Origin: Sphingobium fontiphilum
Lineage (GTDB): Bacteria > Pseudomonadota > Alphaproteobacteria > Sphingomonadales > Sphingomonadaceae
DNA: 64,000 nt
Assembly (NCBI RefSeq): GCF_014196635.1
Contig: NZ_JACIEB010000007.1
Span: 118,571 to 182,570, forward strand
Direction: 5' to 3'
Positions 16,528 to 25,600 of this stretch are shown here, piece after piece; positions within the stretch are counted from its first letter, which is position 1; every line of letters starts with the position of its first letter. Under the pieces are notes generated by a model. It ran no database searches. It was not told where the DNA came from and saw only the letters and a list, made by a program, of their open reading frames with translations. A program made the translations under genes and the position numbers.

Positions 16528-18441
16528 ATGAATTCAGTGTTCGACCGCCGCCAGTTCCTGCGCGGCGCCGCGCTCGCAAGCGGCGCCGCCGCGCTGTCGG
16601 CCTGGCTGCCTGCCTGGGCGCAAACCCTGTCGGCGGGCTTGCGGCCGACTATCCCAACCGTCTCCGGCGAGGACATCACCCTCACCATCGCCCGCCAGTC
16701 GATGACGATCGACGGGCATCGCTTTCGCGCAATCGGTATCAACGGCACGGTCCCTGCGCCGCTGGTCCGCTTGCGCGAGGGGCAAAGGGTGCGGCTTAAC
16801 GTCGTCAACCAGCTCGAAGAGGACAGCTCGATCCACTGGCACGGGCTTCTGGTCCCGGCGAAGCATGACGGCGTGCCGGGCGTGTCGTTCCCCGGCATCA
16901 AGCCGGGTTCGAGCTATCTCTACGACTTCCCGGTCATCCAGAGCGGCACCTATTGGTATCACAGCCATTCGGGCCTTCAGGAACAGGAAGGTCATTACGG
17001 GCCGATCATCATCGACCCGGCGGGCGACGATCCCGTTGCCTATGACCGCGAGCATGTGATCGTACTGGCCGATCACAGCCCGCTGTCGCCGGAGGCGATC
17101 TTCCGTCGCCTCAAGGTCAATCCGGGCCATTTCAACTTCCAGCGCCAGACGCTCGCCGGGCTGCTCTCGGGGCGCGACCAGCCGCTCAAGGACCGGCTCG
17201 ACTGGGGCCAGATGCGGATGGACCCGACCGACATCTCGGACGTCACCGGCTCGACCTACACCTATCTCGTCAACGGCCATGGCCCGTTCGACAACTGGAC
17301 CGCGCTGTTCACGCCCGGCGAGCGGGTGCGGCTGCGCGTCATCAACGCCTCGGCGATGACCACCTTCAATGTCCGTATTCCGGGACTGCCGCTCACGATC
17401 GTCCAGGCCGACGGGCAGAATGTGGTGCCGGTGACGGTCGACGAGTTTCAGATCGGCGTCGCCGAGACCTACGACCTCATCGTCACGCCCGGCGAGGACA
17501 AGGCTTTCACCCTCGTCGGCGAGGCGATCGACCGCTCGGGCATGGCGCGCGCCACGCTCGCGCCGCGCGCCGGCATGGCCGCCGAGGTGCCGCCGCTGCG
17601 CAAGCGACCGCTCGCCGACATGAAGGACATGGGAATGGACATGTCCTCGACGCCCGGCATGGAAGGCATGGACATGTCGGGTGGCGCGCCGCGCGGCGTC
17701 GATCCCAGCGCCGAGAAGAACGCCTCGGCGCGTCTCGGCGGCACGGCAGCGGTGATGCCGGGCATGGATCATTCCGGGATGAGCGGCATGGACCACTCCG
17801 GCATGGCCGGGATGGATCATTCGGCAATGGCGGCGGAAGCCGGAGACCAGATGAACGGCATGGATCATGGCGGGCACGAGATGGCCTCGATGAAGATGCG
17901 CGACTTTGCAAATGCACCGCAGGTCAAGCGCGATCCGAGCGTTCAGACCATCTCACCGATGCCGGTCGATCGCACCGGCGAACCGGGCCAGGGCTTGGCC
18001 GACGTCGGCCACAAGGTACTCGTCTACAAGGATCTGATGGCACTGGAGCGCAACCCCGATGTCCGGGCGCCTGGCCGCAGCATCGACATCCACCTCACCG
18101 GCAACATGGAGCGCTTCATGTGGTCGTTCGACGGGGAGAAAATGTCGGACCATCACGAACCGATCCCCTTCACCGAAGGCGAGCGCGTGCGGATCAACCT
18201 CATCAACGACACGATGATGGGCCACCCGATCCACATCCACGGCCATTTCTTCGAACTGGTGACGGGACACGGCGATCACGCGCCGAGGAAGCACACGGTG
18301 ATCGTCCAGCCCGGCGGCAAGGTGAGTTGGGACTTCACCGCCGACGCCGTTGGCGACTGGGCATTCCACTGCCATCTCCTCTACCACATGCATGCCGGCA
18401 TGATGCGGGTCGTGAGCGTGCGCCCGAAGGGAGACGCATAA
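16528..18441 (+). CDS. pcoA: Copper-resistance multicopper oxidase (CopA/PcoA family), first copy
   Basis: This 637-residue periplasmic enzyme oxidises Cu(I) and binds copper through Met-rich loops. A Tat signal is present (RRQFLRGAALASGAAALSAW). The copper sites of multicopper oxidases appear in order: HWHGLLVP, YWYHSHSG, HPIHIHGHFFEL and HCHLLYHMHAGM. Between domains 2 and 3 lies a long Met/His-rich insert (repeats of GMDHSGM, about residues 365-455), the mark of the PcoA/CopA resistance type. The stop overlaps the copB start (TAATG). A second, shorter copy with a weaker Met insert is at 25597-27288. Confidence 0.92.
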   Translation: MNSVFDRRQFLRGAALASGAAALSAWLPAWAQTLSAGLRPTIPTVSGEDITLTIARQSMTIDGHRFRAIGINGTVPAPLVRLREGQRVRLNVVNQLEEDSSIHWHGLLVPAKHDGVPGVSFPGIKPGSSYLYDFPVIQSGTYWYHSHSGLQEQEGHYGPIIIDPAGDDPVAYDREHVIVLADHSPLSPEAIFRRLKVNPGHFNFQRQTLAGLLSGRDQPLKDRLDWGQMRMDPTDISDVTGSTYTYLVNGHGPFDNWTALFTPGERVRLRVINASAMTTFNVRIPGLPLTIVQADGQNVVPVTVDEFQIGVAETYDLIVTPGEDKAFTLVGEAIDRSGMARATLAPRAGMAAEVPPLRKRPLADMKDMGMDMSSTPGMEGMDMSGGAPRGVDPSAEKNASARLGGTAAVMPGMDHSGMSGMDHSGMAGMDHSAMAAEAGDQMNGMDHGGHEMASMKMRDFANAPQVKRDPSVQTISPMPVDRTGEPGQGLADVGHKVLVYKDLMALERNPDVRAPGRSIDIHLTGNMERFMWSFDGEKMSDHHEPIPFTEGERVRINLINDTMMGHPIHIHGHFFELVTGHGDHAPRKHTVIVQPGGKVSWDFTADAVGDWAFHCHLLYHMHAGMMRVVSVRPKGDA

Positions 18442-19514
18442 TGATCCGGCCACTTGCCACACTGGGCAGTGTGATCGCGCTCATGGCAGCCACCCCGACC
18501 TTTGCCCAGGACCATTCGATGCACGACATGCCCGGCATGACACCGCCGGGCGGGGCGCAGCCGGCGCAGGACAAGCAGAAGCACAAGGACGCCGCGCCGC
18601 GCCCCAACCCACCTGCGCAGTCGCAGGATCCGGCCGCCTCGCCAGACAGCATGCCGGGAATGGACCATTCTCAGCATCAGGGCAGCGCAATGCCCGACAT
18701 GCCTGGCATGGATCACGCCCAGCACAGCCAGGGCGCGATGCCGGGGATGGAGATGACGGGGACGGCGCTTCCCGCCGGTGACGCACCGCCGCCGCCTGTT
18801 CCGCACGACCATTATGCCGATCGCGATTTTCCCGGCGGTGAGATGGCGCAGCCGCGCATGGCCATGATGAAGGAGAGCGGCGGCAATAATTTCGGCCAGC
18901 TGTTGCTCAACGTCTTCGAGTATCAAGCCCATAGCGGCCGCGACGGCTATCGCTGGGACGGCGAAGGCTTCTACGGCGGCGACATCAACCGGCTCTGGCT
19001 CAAGAGCGAGGGCGAAGGCGAGTTCGGGCGCGGGATCGATACCGCCGAAGTGCAGGTGCTCTACAGCCGCGCCATCGACCCCTATTTCAACGTCCAGGCC
19101 GGTGTCCGGCAGGATTTCGGGCGCGGGCCCGACCGCACCTATGCGACGGTCGGCTTCGAGGGCCTGGCGCCCGGCTTCTTCGAATTGGAAGGCGCACTGT
19201 TCCTCTCCACCAAGGGCGACCTGCTCGGCCGGGTCGAAGGTTATTACGACCAACGCATCACCCAGCGCCTCATCCTCCAGCCACGCGTCGAGGTGAATTT
19301 CAGTGCGCAGGATGTGCCCGAGAACGACATCGGCTCAGGTCTCGTCAACGTCGAACCCGGCCTGCGGCTGCGGTACGAAATCAGCCGCCAGTTCGCGCCC
19401 TATATCGGCGTGTCCTATCTGCGCAAAACGGGAGATACGGCACGGCTCTCCCGCCTTGCCGGGGAGGATGTCCATGCCACGAGCTTCGTCGCTGGCGTCC
19501 GCTTCTGGTTCTAG
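18441..19514 (+). CDS. copB: Copper resistance outer-membrane protein CopB, first copy
   Basis: The start ATG at 18441 overlaps the oxidase stop and gives 357 residues. After a signal peptide (ALMAATPTFAQ) there is a long Met/His/Asp-rich region (HSMHDMPGM, GMDHSQHQGS, GMDHAQHSQG). Then follows the CopB/PcoB beta-barrel domain with its conserved YRWDGEGFYGGDINRLWLK and the C-terminal FAPYIGVSYLRKTG and RFWF ending in an aromatic residue. CopB sequesters copper at the outer membrane and is always paired with CopA-type oxidases. Confidence 0.9.
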   Translation: MIRPLATLGSVIALMAATPTFAQDHSMHDMPGMTPPGGAQPAQDKQKHKDAAPRPNPPAQSQDPAASPDSMPGMDHSQHQGSAMPDMPGMDHAQHSQGAMPGMEMTGTALPAGDAPPPPVPHDHYADRDFPGGEMAQPRMAMMKESGGNNFGQLLLNVFEYQAHSGRDGYRWDGEGFYGGDINRLWLKSEGEGEFGRGIDTAEVQVLYSRAIDPYFNVQAGVRQDFGRGPDRTYATVGFEGLAPGFFELEGALFLSTKGDLLGRVEGYYDQRITQRLILQPRVEVNFSAQDVPENDIGSGLVNVEPGLRLRYEISRQFAPYIGVSYLRKTGDTARLSRLAGEDVHATSFVAGVRFWF

Positions 19515-19607
19515 TCCGGGAGCGGCGAATGGCGATGCGGCAGATGGGCAAGAGGATGTGCGGCGATCCCGCTGTATCTGATTCACGCCGAACCAAGGAG
19601 AGGACCT

Positions 19608-20081
19608 ATGGACCACCCATCCGGCCACGGCAGCCCGCAAAAGGGAGCCTATTGGAGCCTCGCGCTCCAGACCCTCGTCAGCGGCGTCATCATGTATCTC
19701 GTGATGTTCGTCATGATCGACGGTCTCGACAGCTTCTACAACAACCTGAACATGCTCTACATGACGATGATGATGGTAGCGCCGATGGTGGTGCTGATGA
19801 TCCTCGCCATGCGGCATATGTTCCCGTCGAAGGCCGCCAATATCGCGCTGATCGGGGTCTCGCTGATCGCTTTCTTCGGCAGCTTCGCCCTGATCCGCAC
19901 CCAAACGACGATCGGCGACACAGCCTTCCTGCGCTCGATGATCCCGCACCATTCGGGCGCGATCCTGATGTGCCGCGAAGCGCGGCTGAGCGACCCGGAG
20001 GTCGTCCGTCTGTGCACCTCGATCGAGCAGTCGCAGCGCCAGGAAATCGACGAGATGAAGGCCATCCTCGCGCGTCGCTGA
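19608..20081 (+). CDS. DUF305 membrane protein
   Basis: This 157-residue protein has three membrane segments in the N-terminal two-thirds (ALQTLVSGVIMYLVMFVMI, LNMLYMTMMMVAPMVVLMI, IALIGVSLIAFFGSFALI) and a soluble DUF305 part with the motif MIPHHSGAILMCREA. DUF305 proteins accompany copper resistance genes and are thought to bind metal through the His/Met residues. It lies 93 bases after copB on the same strand and is probably in the same transcript. The molecular role is unknown. Confidence 0.82.
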   Translation: MDHPSGHGSPQKGAYWSLALQTLVSGVIMYLVMFVMIDGLDSFYNNLNMLYMTMMMVAPMVVLMILAMRHMFPSKAANIALIGVSLIAFFGSFALIRTQTTIGDTAFLRSMIPHHSGAILMCREARLSDPEVVRLCTSIEQSQRQEIDEMKAILARR

Positions 20082-20140
20082 GCATCTCCTTCGAACCTCG
20101 ATCCCTCAAACGCCTTCGGTTACTGGGCTGAGCGGGCGTC

Positions 20141-21676
20141 ATGGACAAGAAAGATCCCGACGCCAAGAATGCCACTACCGAGATCGAGCGGCTTGCCGCG
20201 CTGTTTCTGCGTCAGGCCGGCCGCTATGTCCTTTCGCTGCTTGATGTCTCCGGGCGGGTGCTGAGCTACAATGAGGAAGGCGAGCGGATCGAATGCTGGC
20301 CGCTCGACCATGTTCTGGGAAAGCCGCATGATCTTTTCTATCCGCCCGACGAGATCACTGCCGGCAGACCACGGGCCGACCTGGCAGCGGCGCTAGACGA
20401 AGGAACATTCGAGCGCGAAGCCTGGAGAGTTTGCGAGAACGGCTCCGAGTATCTGGCGCGCCTGACCATTACGGCGCTGTTCGACGGTGACCTTCATTGC
20501 GGGTTCGCGTGCATCACCCGCGACGTCACCGACGAGGCCGCCGTTCGCGCCTCGATCGAGACGCGCGAACAGCATTTGCAATCCATCCTTGCGACCGTCC
20601 CCGACGCGATGATCATCATCGACGAGGGGGGCAGCATCACCTCGTTCAGCGCAGCCGCCGAGCGCCTGTTCGGCTACCGGGAATCCGAACTGATCGGGCA
20701 CAACGTCTCGTGCCTGATGCCGCAACCGGACCGCGGCCGTCACGACGAGTATATCGCCCACTACCTCCGGACCGGCGAGCGCCGCATCATCGGGCTCGGC
20801 CGCGTGGTCGTCGGGCAGCGCCGCGACGGTTCGACCTTTCCGATGGAGCTATCCGTCGGCGAGGCGGGCGAGGACGGCCAGCGCATGTTCACCGGCTTCG
20901 TCCGCGATCTCACCGCAAAGGAACAGGACGAGCTGAAGCTGAAGGAGCTTCAGGCCGAACTCGTGCACGTCTCCCGCCTCAGTGCCATGGGCACGATGGC
21001 CTCTACCCTTGCGCACGAACTCAACCAGCCTCTCGCGGCGGTAGCACTCTACCTGGAAACGATCAGGGATCTGCTCGAGGCAGAGGAGGGCGAGCGTTTC
21101 GCGTCGCTGCGTTCGGTGATGGACGACGCGGCCCAGGAAACCTTGCGTGCCGGCCATATCGTCCGCCGCCTGCGCGATTTCGTGGCGCGCGGAGAGGTCG
21201 AGAAGAGCGTTCATGACTTGCCGCATGTCATCGCCGAGGCAAGCCAGCTGGCGTTGGTCGGCGCGCGCGAACGCGGCGTTCGCACTTTTTTCGCGCTCGA
21301 CCCGGCCGCGACGCCGGTTCTCGTCGACCGCGTGCAGGTCCAGCAGGTGCTCGTCAATCTGATGCGCAACGCGATCGAGGCGATGGCGGAAGTGCCGATC
21401 CGCGATCTCCGGCTCGCGAGCATGCTGCGCCCCGATGGCCTGATCGAAGTAACCGTCGAGGATACGGGACCGGGCATCGCCGAGGAAATTCGGCAGCAGC
21501 TCTTCACCGCGTTCGTGTCGACCAAGTCCGATGGCATGGGCCTCGGCCTTTCGATCTGCCGGACCATCATCGAGGCGCACGGTGGAAGGATCTGGGTCGA
21601 GCACCCCCCGCGTGGCGGCACGCGATTTCATTTCACGCTGATCCACGCGAAGGCGGAGGAGGATTATGGAGGATAG
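20141..21676 (+). CDS. fixL: FixL-type heme PAS sensor histidine kinase
   Basis: This 511-residue kinase has two PAS domains and no membrane segments. The second PAS (about 145-262) carries FixL heme features: H201 in GRHDEYIAHY aligns with the heme ligand H200 of Bradyrhizobium FixL, and R221 in IIGLGRVVVG aligns with R220. The residue matching R206 is His (H207). The phosphorylated His is H292 in TLAHELNQPLAAV. The ATPase domain is complete (NLMRNAIEAM, DTGPGIAEE, GMGLGLSICRTIIEAHGG). The gene overlaps fixJ by 11 bases. FixL autophosphorylates when oxygen is low; why it lies in a copper island is unclear. Confidence 0.88.
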   Translation: MDKKDPDAKNATTEIERLAALFLRQAGRYVLSLLDVSGRVLSYNEEGERIECWPLDHVLGKPHDLFYPPDEITAGRPRADLAAALDEGTFEREAWRVCENGSEYLARLTITALFDGDLHCGFACITRDVTDEAAVRASIETREQHLQSILATVPDAMIIIDEGGSITSFSAAAERLFGYRESELIGHNVSCLMPQPDRGRHDEYIAHYLRTGERRIIGLGRVVVGQRRDGSTFPMELSVGEAGEDGQRMFTGFVRDLTAKEQDELKLKELQAELVHVSRLSAMGTMASTLAHELNQPLAAVALYLETIRDLLEAEEGERFASLRSVMDDAAQETLRAGHIVRRLRDFVARGEVEKSVHDLPHVIAEASQLALVGARERGVRTFFALDPAATPVLVDRVQVQQVLVNLMRNAIEAMAEVPIRDLRLASMLRPDGLIEVTVEDTGPGIAEEIRQQLFTAFVSTKSDGMGLGLSICRTIIEAHGGRIWVEHPPRGGTRFHFTLIHAKAEEDYGG

Positions 21677-22286
21677 GCGGATCATTCACCTCGTCGACGA
21701 CGAGGAAGCAATTCGGCGCGCGGCCGGCTTTGCGCTGAAGACGGCAGGCTATGTTGTCGAAACCTATGCGTCAGGGGTGGAATTTCTCAAGGTGGCCAGG
21801 TCCGCGACAATTGGCTGCGTTATCCTCGACGTGCGCATGCCGGAAATGGATGGCCTGGCGGTTCAGGCCGCCATGGCCGAGCGCGGGATCAACATGCCGG
21901 TCGTCGTTCTCACAGGGCATGGTGATGTCTCGGTTGCAGTGCAGGCGATGAAGGCCGGCGCCGTCGACTTTCTGGAAAAGCCGTTCGAGAAGGCTGCCCT
22001 CCTTCAAGCAGTTACCCGCGCCTTTGGGCGCATAGACGATGCCGACGTCCGCGCGATAGAGGCAACCGACGCCCAAGTGCGCATCGCCGCCCTGACGCCC
22101 CGGGAGCGTGAAGTGCTCGAGGGTTTGGCGAATGGCTACCCCAACAAAACCATTGCCTACGATCTGGGATGCTCATCGCGGACGGTCGAGGTTCACCGCG
22201 CCAGCGTCATGACCAAGCTGGATGTCCGCAACCTGTCCGAGGCGCTCAGGATCGCCTTCGCCGCCGGATTGGGCCGCAAACCCTAG
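21666..22286 (+). CDS. fixJ: FixJ response regulator (second copy, paired with FixL)
   Basis: This 206-residue two-domain regulator has the receiver aspartate D55 in CVILDVRMPEMDG, lysine in FLEKPFEK, and a C-terminal LuxR helix-turn-helix (LTPREREVLEGLANGYPNKTIAYDLGCSSRTVEVHR). It overlaps the end of fixL by 11 bases, so the pair is translationally coupled. It is nearly collinear with the orphan regulator at 8976-9596, sharing long identical segments. In rhizobia FixJ activates fixK and nifA; the targets here are unknown, and no FixK-type gene or FixK box was seen in the window. Confidence 0.9.
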   Translation: MEDRRIIHLVDDEEAIRRAAGFALKTAGYVVETYASGVEFLKVARSATIGCVILDVRMPEMDGLAVQAAMAERGINMPVVVLTGHGDVSVAVQAMKAGAVDFLEKPFEKAALLQAVTRAFGRIDDADVRAIEATDAQVRIAALTPREREVLEGLANGYPNKTIAYDLGCSSRTVEVHRASVMTKLDVRNLSEALRIAFAAGLGRKP

Positions 22287-22369
22287 TAACTGCGAAGTTT
22301 ACGTAGCGACCCTGAGCCGTGACCGTGCGACCGATATAGCGGTTTCAACCGGTATATTGATCACGCGCG

Positions 22370-22774
22370 ATGTTATCTGTCAGTGCCCGGTGCGATGGCC
22401 GCTACACCATCCTTGTCTCTGACGACGATCCGGGCGTGCGGCGCAGCGTTCAGTTGCTGCTGCGATCGCGCGGCTATAAGGTGTACGGCTACACGACAGG
22501 TCGTGCGCTGTTGGCCGATCCTCGAGCAAACGAGGCCGACTGTGTAATCCTCGATTATCGGATGCCCGATATCGACGGTTTCGCCATCCTGCGCCATCTC
22601 AGGCAGACTGGCTGGTCGGGACACGCGATCATGATATCGGGCTTTCATGACGTCGTGCTGGCGCAGCGTGCCGCCGAAGCCGGCTTTGATCACATCATTG
22701 CCAAGCCGTTGATCGGTCGGGCTCTCCTCGATGCCGTCGGGCAGCACAGCGCGCAAAATCGCCGGGGTCATTAA
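22370..22774 (+). CDS. Single-domain response regulator
   Basis: This is a 134-residue stand-alone receiver domain with no output domain. Acidic residues DDD (18-20) and phosphoacceptor D62 in CVILDYRMPDIDG are present, and the conserved K is in IIAKPLIG. It lies 83 bases after fixJ on the same strand, in the position where FixL-associated receiver proteins (for example FixT-like or a phosphate sink) are found. It may compete with FixJ for phosphate from FixL; this is an inference from position. Confidence 0.8.
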   Translation: MLSVSARCDGRYTILVSDDDPGVRRSVQLLLRSRGYKVYGYTTGRALLADPRANEADCVILDYRMPDIDGFAILRHLRQTGWSGHAIMISGFHDVVLAQRAAEAGFDHIIAKPLIGRALLDAVGQHSAQNRRGH

Positions 22775-22877
22775 AGGGGTCTTCTAATCCGCTCCGCGTG
22801 ACAGCGCAGAGGTTGAAGGTGCAGCGGCCACCAAAGGTCCGAACGCTCCGACAATGCGAGACCGGCATCTATGCAAT

Positions 22878-23315
22878 TCAATGTCGTGCGAAGACCCGCG
22901 GGCCGGCAGCGCCAAAGGCGATGACATCATAGCTATGGGACTTGACGCCCGGCACTTCCATGCCTTCCGAGCCAAGCGGCATGCCAGCGACGGCGAGCCC
23001 CTTGACGCCTGCGGGACGGGTGGCGAGCAAACGCTTCATGTCGGAAATCGGGACATGGCCTTCGAACGCATATCCGTCGATCAGGGCCGTATGGCAGGAA
23101 GAAAATTGCACGGGGACGCCGACCCTGCGCCGCAAAGCAGGCCGCGCGGCATCGTCCTCCATGATGACCTTGCGGCCGAGCTTCGCCTGGACAGCCCGCG
23201 CCCACTTCTCACAGCATCCACATCCCGGGTCCCGGCGAACGACGACATCGCTGGCGGCGAGAGCGACGCCCGGCATGGTGAGGAACAACAAGGCGGCAGA
23301 CAAACGGGTCTTCAT
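22878..23315 (-). CDS. DUF411 metal-binding protein
   Basis: This 145-residue secreted protein has a signal peptide (LLFLTMPGVALAA) and the DUF411 core: RDPGCGCCEKWARAV near the mature N-terminus and FSSCHTALIDGYAFEGHVP in the middle. The CGCC cluster and the later SCH give Cu(I)-type ligands; family members are found in copper and silver resistance loci. A site of the ECF promoter type (23368-23396, minus strand) lies 52 bases upstream, so it is probably part of the sigma regulon. It is a single-gene transcript ending toward the response regulator gene. Confidence 0.85.
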   Translation of the reverse strand: MKTRLSAALLFLTMPGVALAASDVVVRRDPGCGCCEKWARAVQAKLGRKVIMEDDAARPALRRRVGVPVQFSSCHTALIDGYAFEGHVPISDMKRLLATRPAGVKGLAVAGMPLGSEGMEVPGVKSHSYDVIAFGAAGPRVFARH

Positions 23316-23367
23316 GGACAGATTCCTGAACAGTGACGATGAGCGGTAGACGTTTGCACCTATTGTT

Positions 23368-23396
23368 CAATACGCACCAATGCCGCCTCCCCCTCA
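23368..23396 (-). promoter_or_regulatory. ECF-sigma promoter site 4 (DUF411 gene)
   Basis: On the minus strand the site reads TGAGGGG-N14-GCGTATTG, with one mismatch in the last base of the -10 block. The 29-base length is the same as at the other sites. It abuts the stop codon of the MFS gene, in the short gap before the DUF411 gene. Confidence 0.65.
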
Positions 23397-24647
23397 TCAA
23401 ACGGTGGCATTTGTCGAACCCGGCCTGCGTCGCCAGACCAGCGGCAGCGCCACAAGGAGAAGGATCGACATCCAGCCGATGCCTATCAGGATCAACGACT
23501 GCTCCCCTGGATCGGCTAAGGCAATCGCCAGTGGCGCCAGAGCCTGGCCAATGCTGGCTGCGGCATGCTGCAGCCCCAGCTTCCAGCCGGACGGAAGCGT
23601 GGGGCCGCTGATCCAGAAGCTCGTCACGAGACGAAGGCTCGCGGAACTCCAGCCGGCCGCGACAATGAGGCCGGCGATCACGATCATCGACGACGCATAG
23701 GGAAAGACGAACAAGGCGGCGGCGAGAAGCCCAAGCGTAAGGCACGCGAGCAATCTGGGGGCTGTCACCAGCCACGGGACCCTGGTGTGGAACAGCTGCG
23801 CCGCCAACATCGCCAGTCCGCAAAGGCTGAGCATCCATGCAATCGCCTCGCGGTTGAGACTGGCTTCAACGCGGGTCACCAACAAGCTGACATGCATGGC
23901 GGCAAGGCCCCCACCGCCGACGACCGTGACAAGGAGCAGGATCGAAGTGGTCGGAAGCGACTGTGCTTCGCCATCACCACCGCTCCCGGGCCGCGCGGCG
24001 CCGCGCACCGGCAGGGGCGCAACCAACATGAGCACGGCGATCATGGCGACGGCGACCGACAGCATCAGGAGCGGCGCTCGAGGAAATACCGCCCCGGAGA
24101 CCTCCGCGAGCAGCGGAGCGGACAGATCGCCCAGGAAAACGAAGGCGGTGAGCCAGGTGAAGTGCATCGCCCGCTCGGCCCGTCCACCTCCGGCAAAGCT
24201 CGTGGAGAGCAATGCGAGCGGTATGATCGCGGCCGCGGACATGCCCGCGAGAGCGCGCAGGAGATAGAGTGTCGGAAGCGCCACGACCCCGACCGGCGCC
24301 AAGGCAAAAGCGAGAAGGATGAGCGCGGCGCGCAGCAGGACCCGATAGTCCATGCGGTCCGCGAGCCAGCCCCAGAGCGGCGCAAAGAGCAATGCCGCAA
24401 GGGGATGCGCCGCACTCAGGCTCGCTACGTGGAAGTCATGGGCGCGCAGCGACAGTGGGACCGGTCCCTCGTCGACGAGCGACGGCAGGAACGCAAGGAT
24501 AGCGGTCTGGCCCGCCGCCGCAGCGGCGACGGCGAACTGCAGCAAGATCGGCGAGCGGAAGGCTGTCTCCTTCTCGCCGTCCCCTTCGTCGCGACGCCCG
24601 GGTTCGTTCAATGATCCTGCCGGCGCCGCATTGCGGGTCACCACCAC
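23397..24647 (-). CDS. Major facilitator superfamily transporter
   Basis: This 416-residue protein has twelve hydrophobic segments and the MFS loop 2-3 motif (GWLADRMDYRVLL). The first codons overlap the end of the copB2 gene by ten bases, so it is the last gene of the ALDH-ADH-oxidase-copB2 operon. MFS proteins are also known in copper loci (for example CcoA-type copper importers), but I see no diagnostic Met/His motif strong enough to claim a substrate. The soluble N-terminus is long and charged before the first helix. Confidence 0.75.
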   Translation of the reverse strand: MVVTRNAAPAGSLNEPGRRDEGDGEKETAFRSPILLQFAVAAAAAGQTAILAFLPSLVDEGPVPLSLRAHDFHVASLSAAHPLAALLFAPLWGWLADRMDYRVLLRAALILLAFALAPVGVVALPTLYLLRALAGMSAAAIIPLALLSTSFAGGGRAERAMHFTWLTAFVFLGDLSAPLLAEVSGAVFPRAPLLMLSVAVAMIAVLMLVAPLPVRGAARPGSGGDGEAQSLPTTSILLLVTVVGGGGLAAMHVSLLVTRVEASLNREAIAWMLSLCGLAMLAAQLFHTRVPWLVTAPRLLACLTLGLLAAALFVFPYASSMIVIAGLIVAAGWSSASLRLVTSFWISGPTLPSGWKLGLQHAAASIGQALAPLAIALADPGEQSLILIGIGWMSILLLVALPLVWRRRPGSTNATV

Positions 24648-25600
24648 ACGCGCAAGCCGACCACGACGCGATGCTCGGTCACAAGCTCGCGATCCGCGCG
24701 CCGGAAATCGGCGGTGCCGCCCAGCGCGCGTTCCCAGACGAAGCCGACATAGGGCGCGAACTTGCGCGAGATTTCATAGCGCAGCCGGCCGCTCAGTTCG
24801 ACATTGCTGAAGCCGCTGCCGAGCTCGCGGTCGGTGGAGCGCTTGGAATAGACGTTGGTCTCGACCTGCGGCGTCAGGATGAGCCGATTGGTGAAGAGCA
24901 CTTCATAGGAAGCCTTGGCACGGGCCGCCACACGGCCGTCGTCACCTACATAGCCGGTCAGCTGGACGTCGAACCAGTAGGGCGCCAGACCCTCGACGCC
25001 GGCGGCGAGCCAGGTCGTGGCACCCTTGCCGAGATCTTGGCGAACGCCCAACAGCGTGCCCCAGAACGGGTTCTTGCTGTGCCACCAGAGCGCCTCGACG
25101 CTGCTCTCGGGATCGAGGCGATCGCCGGAGTTCTTCAGTCCCTGGCTGCGCAGCCAGAGCTTGTCGTTGTCCTGTCCCCTGGTGACCAGCACCGTCCAAC
25201 CGAAACCTTGCCCTTCGTTGCCGGTGGCAAACTCCAGTTCGTCGACGAGGATCTTGGGGATCGAGAGCTTGTCGGCCATCTCATAACCCGGCAGGCTGGA
25301 ATTACGGTAGCCGTCGGCATAGTCGTTGGAGTCGCGCGCGTCCGGCGGGGCCTTGCCGCCCTGCATCCGGCCCATGTCCATCTTCGTGCTGCCGCCCGAC
25401 ACGTCGACCCCGGACATATCCATGCCGGCATGGTCCTCGGCCCGGGGCGGTTCTTCCGGTTGAACCTGCTGCGCGATCGGCGGCGCGGCCGGGACGTGTT
25501 GGTGAGGCGCGACCTGAGCATGGGCGGGCGCGACCGCCACAGCCAAGAGCGCAATGACAAAGGCGAACGGAGCACCTTGTGGGCGAGCAAGGCCGGTCAT
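24638..25600 (-). CDS. copB: Copper resistance outer-membrane protein CopB, second copy
   Basis: The start is the ATG at 25600, overlapping the stop of the second multicopper oxidase (ATGA); product 320 residues. It has a signal peptide (AVAVAPAHAQ), a short Met/Asp-rich stretch (HAGMDMSGVDVSGG) and the CopB barrel (NDKLWLRSQG, KFAPYVGFVWERALGG, ending VGLRVWW). The Met/His-rich part is much shorter than in the first copy. It probably serves the same copper-sequestering role with its oxidase partner. Confidence 0.88.
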   Translation of the reverse strand: MTGLARPQGAPFAFVIALLAVAVAPAHAQVAPHQHVPAAPPIAQQVQPEEPPRAEDHAGMDMSGVDVSGGSTKMDMGRMQGGKAPPDARDSNDYADGYRNSSLPGYEMADKLSIPKILVDELEFATGNEGQGFGWTVLVTRGQDNDKLWLRSQGLKNSGDRLDPESSVEALWWHSKNPFWGTLLGVRQDLGKGATTWLAAGVEGLAPYWFDVQLTGYVGDDGRVAARAKASYEVLFTNRLILTPQVETNVYSKRSTDRELGSGFSNVELSGRLRYEISRKFAPYVGFVWERALGGTADFRRADRELVTEHRVVVGLRVWW

